From: Gammaproteobacteria bacterium
GTDB lineage: Bacteria; Pseudomonadota; Gammaproteobacteria; Ga0077554; Ga007554
Length of the DNA: 64,000 nt
Direction: 5' to 3'
Assembly: GCA_040183005.1 (NCBI GenBank)
Contig: JAMPIW010000007.1
Location: 434,001-498,000 of the forward strand
Part shown: positions 61,919-64,000 of the stretch, in pieces
Numbering within the stretch: the first letter of the stretch is position 1
Layout of the letters: each line of letters opens with the position of its first letter
Position numbers and translations under genes: made by a program
Notes under the pieces: generated by a model
What the model was told of the DNA's origin: nothing
Seen by the model: the letters and a program-made list of their open reading frames with translations, nothing else
Database searches by the model: none

Positions 61919-63511
61919 TCAGGCAACTTTCTGGTTTAGCAGGTAGTCGTCGTAGCTGCCCATGAAGTTGATGACGCCCTTCGGTGACAGCTCGATGATG
62001 CGCGTTGCCAGGGACGAGACGAATTCGCGGTCGTGGCTGACGAAAACCAGGGTGCCGGGATAGTTTTCCAGCGCCAGATTGAGCGACTCGATGGATTCCA
62101 TGTCCAGGTGATTGGTGGGTTCGTCCATAATCATGACATTGGGGCGTTGCAACATCAGCTTGCCGAACAGCATGCGCCCCTGCTCGCCGCCGGAGATGAC
62201 CTTGACTGATTTCTTGATCTCGTCCCCGGAAAACAGCAGTCGTCCCAAAGTGCCGCGTATGATTTGCTCATCGGTGCCCGGTGGCGCCCATTGACGCATC
62301 CAGTCGAACAGTGGCATGTCCTCGGCGAAATCGGCAGCATGGTCTTGGGCAAAGTAACCGATGCGGGCGTTTTCCGACCATTTGATGGTGCCGCTGTCCG
62401 GCATAATGTCGGCAACCAGGCTGCGCAACAGTGTGGTTTTACCGATACCGTTGGGGCCGATTACGGCAATGCGCTCGCCGACTTCGATCGTTAGATTGAG
62501 ATCGCGGAATAGCGTAACCCCACTATAGCTTTTGCATAGGCCATCCACTTCCAGGGCCAGGCGATAGAGCTTTTTCTCCTGCTCGAAGCGGATGAAAGGA
62601 TTGACCCGGCTCGACGGCTTGACATCATCCAGCTTGATCTTGTCGATCTGCTTGGCGCGCGAAGTTGCCTGCTTGGCCTTGGATGCGTTGGCGGAGAAGC
62701 GGCTGACGAAGGTCTGTAGTTCGGCGATCTGGGCCTTTTTCTTGGCATTGTCGGACAACAACTGTTCACGGACCTGGGTGGCGGCAGTCATGTACTCATC
62801 GTAATTGCCCGGATAGACGCGCAGCTCACCGTAGTCCAGATCGGCCATATGGGTACAGACGCTGTTCAGAAAGTGACGGTCGTGGGAGATAATGATCATC
62901 GTGCTGTTACGCGCGTTGAGTATGTCTTCCAGCCAGCGGATGGTATTGATATCGAGGTTGTTGGTGGGCTCGTCCAGCAGCATGATGTCTGGATTGGCGA
63001 ACAGGGCTTGAGCGAGCAGCACACGCAGCTTCCAGCCCGGCGCCACTGCGCTCATCAAGCCGTTATGCTGCTCCAGTGGGATGCCGAGCCCCAGTAACAA
63101 TTCACCGGCGCGGGGTTCAGCGGTATAGCCGTCCATTTCCGCGAACTCGACTTCCAGCTCCGCCACCTTCATGCCGTCTTCTTCACTCATTTCCGCGAGA
63201 GAGTAGATGCGGTCGCGCTCCTGTTTCACCGGCCACAGCTCTGCGTGGCCCATGATGACGGTGTCCAGCACGGTGTAATCTTCGAAGGCGAACTGATCCT
63301 GACGCAGCTTGCCGAGGCGCTTGTGGGGCTCGATGCTGACCGTCCCCGACGTTGGCACCAGGTCACCACCGAGAATCTTCATTAATGTCGATTTGCCGCA
63401 ACCGTTGGCGCCGATCAGGCCGTAGCGGTTGCCATCGCCGAATTTGACCGAGATGTTTTCGAACAGGGGCTTGGCCCCGAACTGCATGGTAATGTTTGCT
63501 GTAGAAAGCAC
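61919..63511 (-). CDS. ybiT: ABC-F translation factor YbiT
   Basis: 530 residues with two ABC domains and no membrane part. N-terminus [20 protein letters not shown], Walker A1 [20 protein letters not shown], Walker A2 [17 protein letters not shown] and [11 protein letters not shown]. The PtIM-like linker (about 245-310) carries [20 protein letters not shown]. It is close to E. coli YbiT in order and length. ABC-F proteins bind the ribosomal E site and ease stalled translation. The minus-strand operon may include the DUF2058 gene, 111 bp downstream. Confidence 0.95.
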   Translation of the reverse strand: MLSTANITMQFGAKPLFENISVKFGDGNRYGLIGANGCGKSTLMKILGGDLVPTSGTVSIEPHKRLGKLRQDQFAFEDYTVLDTVIMGHAELWPVKQERDRIYSLAEMSEEDGMKVAELEVEFAEMDGYTAEPRAGELLLGLGIPLEQHNGLMSAVAPGWKLRVLLAQALFANPDIMLLDEPTNNLDINTIRWLEDILNARNSTMIIISHDRHFLNSVCTHMADLDYGELRVYPGNYDEYMTAATQVREQLLSDNAKKKAQIAELQTFVSRFSANASKAKQATSRAKQIDKIKLDDVKPSSRVNPFIRFEQEKKLYRLALEVDGLCKSYSGVTLFRDLNLTIEVGERIAVIGPNGIGKTTLLRSLVADIMPDSGTIKWSENARIGYFAQDHAADFAEDMPLFDWMRQWAPPGTDEQIIRGTLGRLLFSGDEIKKSVKVISGGEQGRMLFGKLMLQRPNVMIMDEPTNHLDMESIESLNLALENYPGTLVFVSHDREFVSSLATRIIELSPKGVINFMGSYDDYLLNQKVA

Positions 63512-63606
63512 GATACTGTTCCAGATAAATTGTTAAGGATGGTTCTGTTTTTGTGATTGGCCACAGAGTACGCAAGGGATAAAGCGCGCTCTGTGGGTGT
63601 TGGCGC

Positions 63607-64000
<394 letters not shown>

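Overview
The window looks like a chromosomal stretch of a proteobacterium, most likely a gammaproteobacterium. The gene order SRP RNA-dnaX-ybaB-recR, together with bepA, ybiT and a DUF2058 gene, points that way. A betaproteobacterium is not excluded, because the epsDEFG/exosortase B locus and the type VI secretion genes also resemble betaproteobacterial ones. I cannot name the species from the sequence.

Region 1 (1-21547) is a type VI secretion system (T6SS) cluster in two divergent arms that start near 18.6 kb. The minus arm runs lipoprotein, tssB, tssC, hcp, tssE, tssF, tssG, clpV, vgrG, LysM/amidase-type effector. The plus arm runs tssJ, tssK, tssL and a stump of the next gene. Insertion sequences have damaged it at three places. 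An IS66 element with a perfect 8-bp target duplication splits vgrG. An ISL3 element, also with a perfect 8-bp duplication, replaces the tail of tssF. A nested pile of decayed elements (ISNCY-like, IS66, IS630) has removed everything after tssL. The far side of that pile joins a 5'-truncated nifQ, so the ancestor probably fixed nitrogen.

Region 2 (24558-29789) is housekeeping: SRP RNA, dnaX, ybaB, recR, a TerB-like gene, and bepA on the opposite strand. Palindromic repeats lie between several of these genes.

Region 3 (about 29960-60303) is a large exopolysaccharide (EPS) locus. A strong candidate sigma-54 promoter with nearby repeats precedes epsD-epsE-epsF-epsG. Next come galU, an MNT/HEPN toxin-antitoxin-type pair, exosortase B with its partner EpsI, GDP-fucose synthesis (gmd, fcl), a flippase, several glycosyltransferases including a double-domain fusion, and a frameshifted Wzy-like polymerase. 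It also holds two secreted beta-helix proteins, an epimerase, a WecG/TagA-type transferase, a GDP-mannose hydrolase and a secreted dimethylformamidase-like protein. Expected flow: nucleotide sugars (UDP-glucose, GDP-mannose, GDP-fucose) feed the transferases; flippase and polymerase build the chain; EpsF/EpsG/EpsE/EpsD control length and export; the secreted proteins may trim or bind the product. The polymerase frameshift and two glycosyltransferase remnants suggest drift or, for the homopolymer site, a possible sequence error.

Region 4 (60760-64000) holds a LEA2-type lipoprotein, a DUF2058 gene, the ABC-F protein gene ybiT and the end of a DEAD-box helicase. No tRNA, rRNA or CRISPR array was seen.
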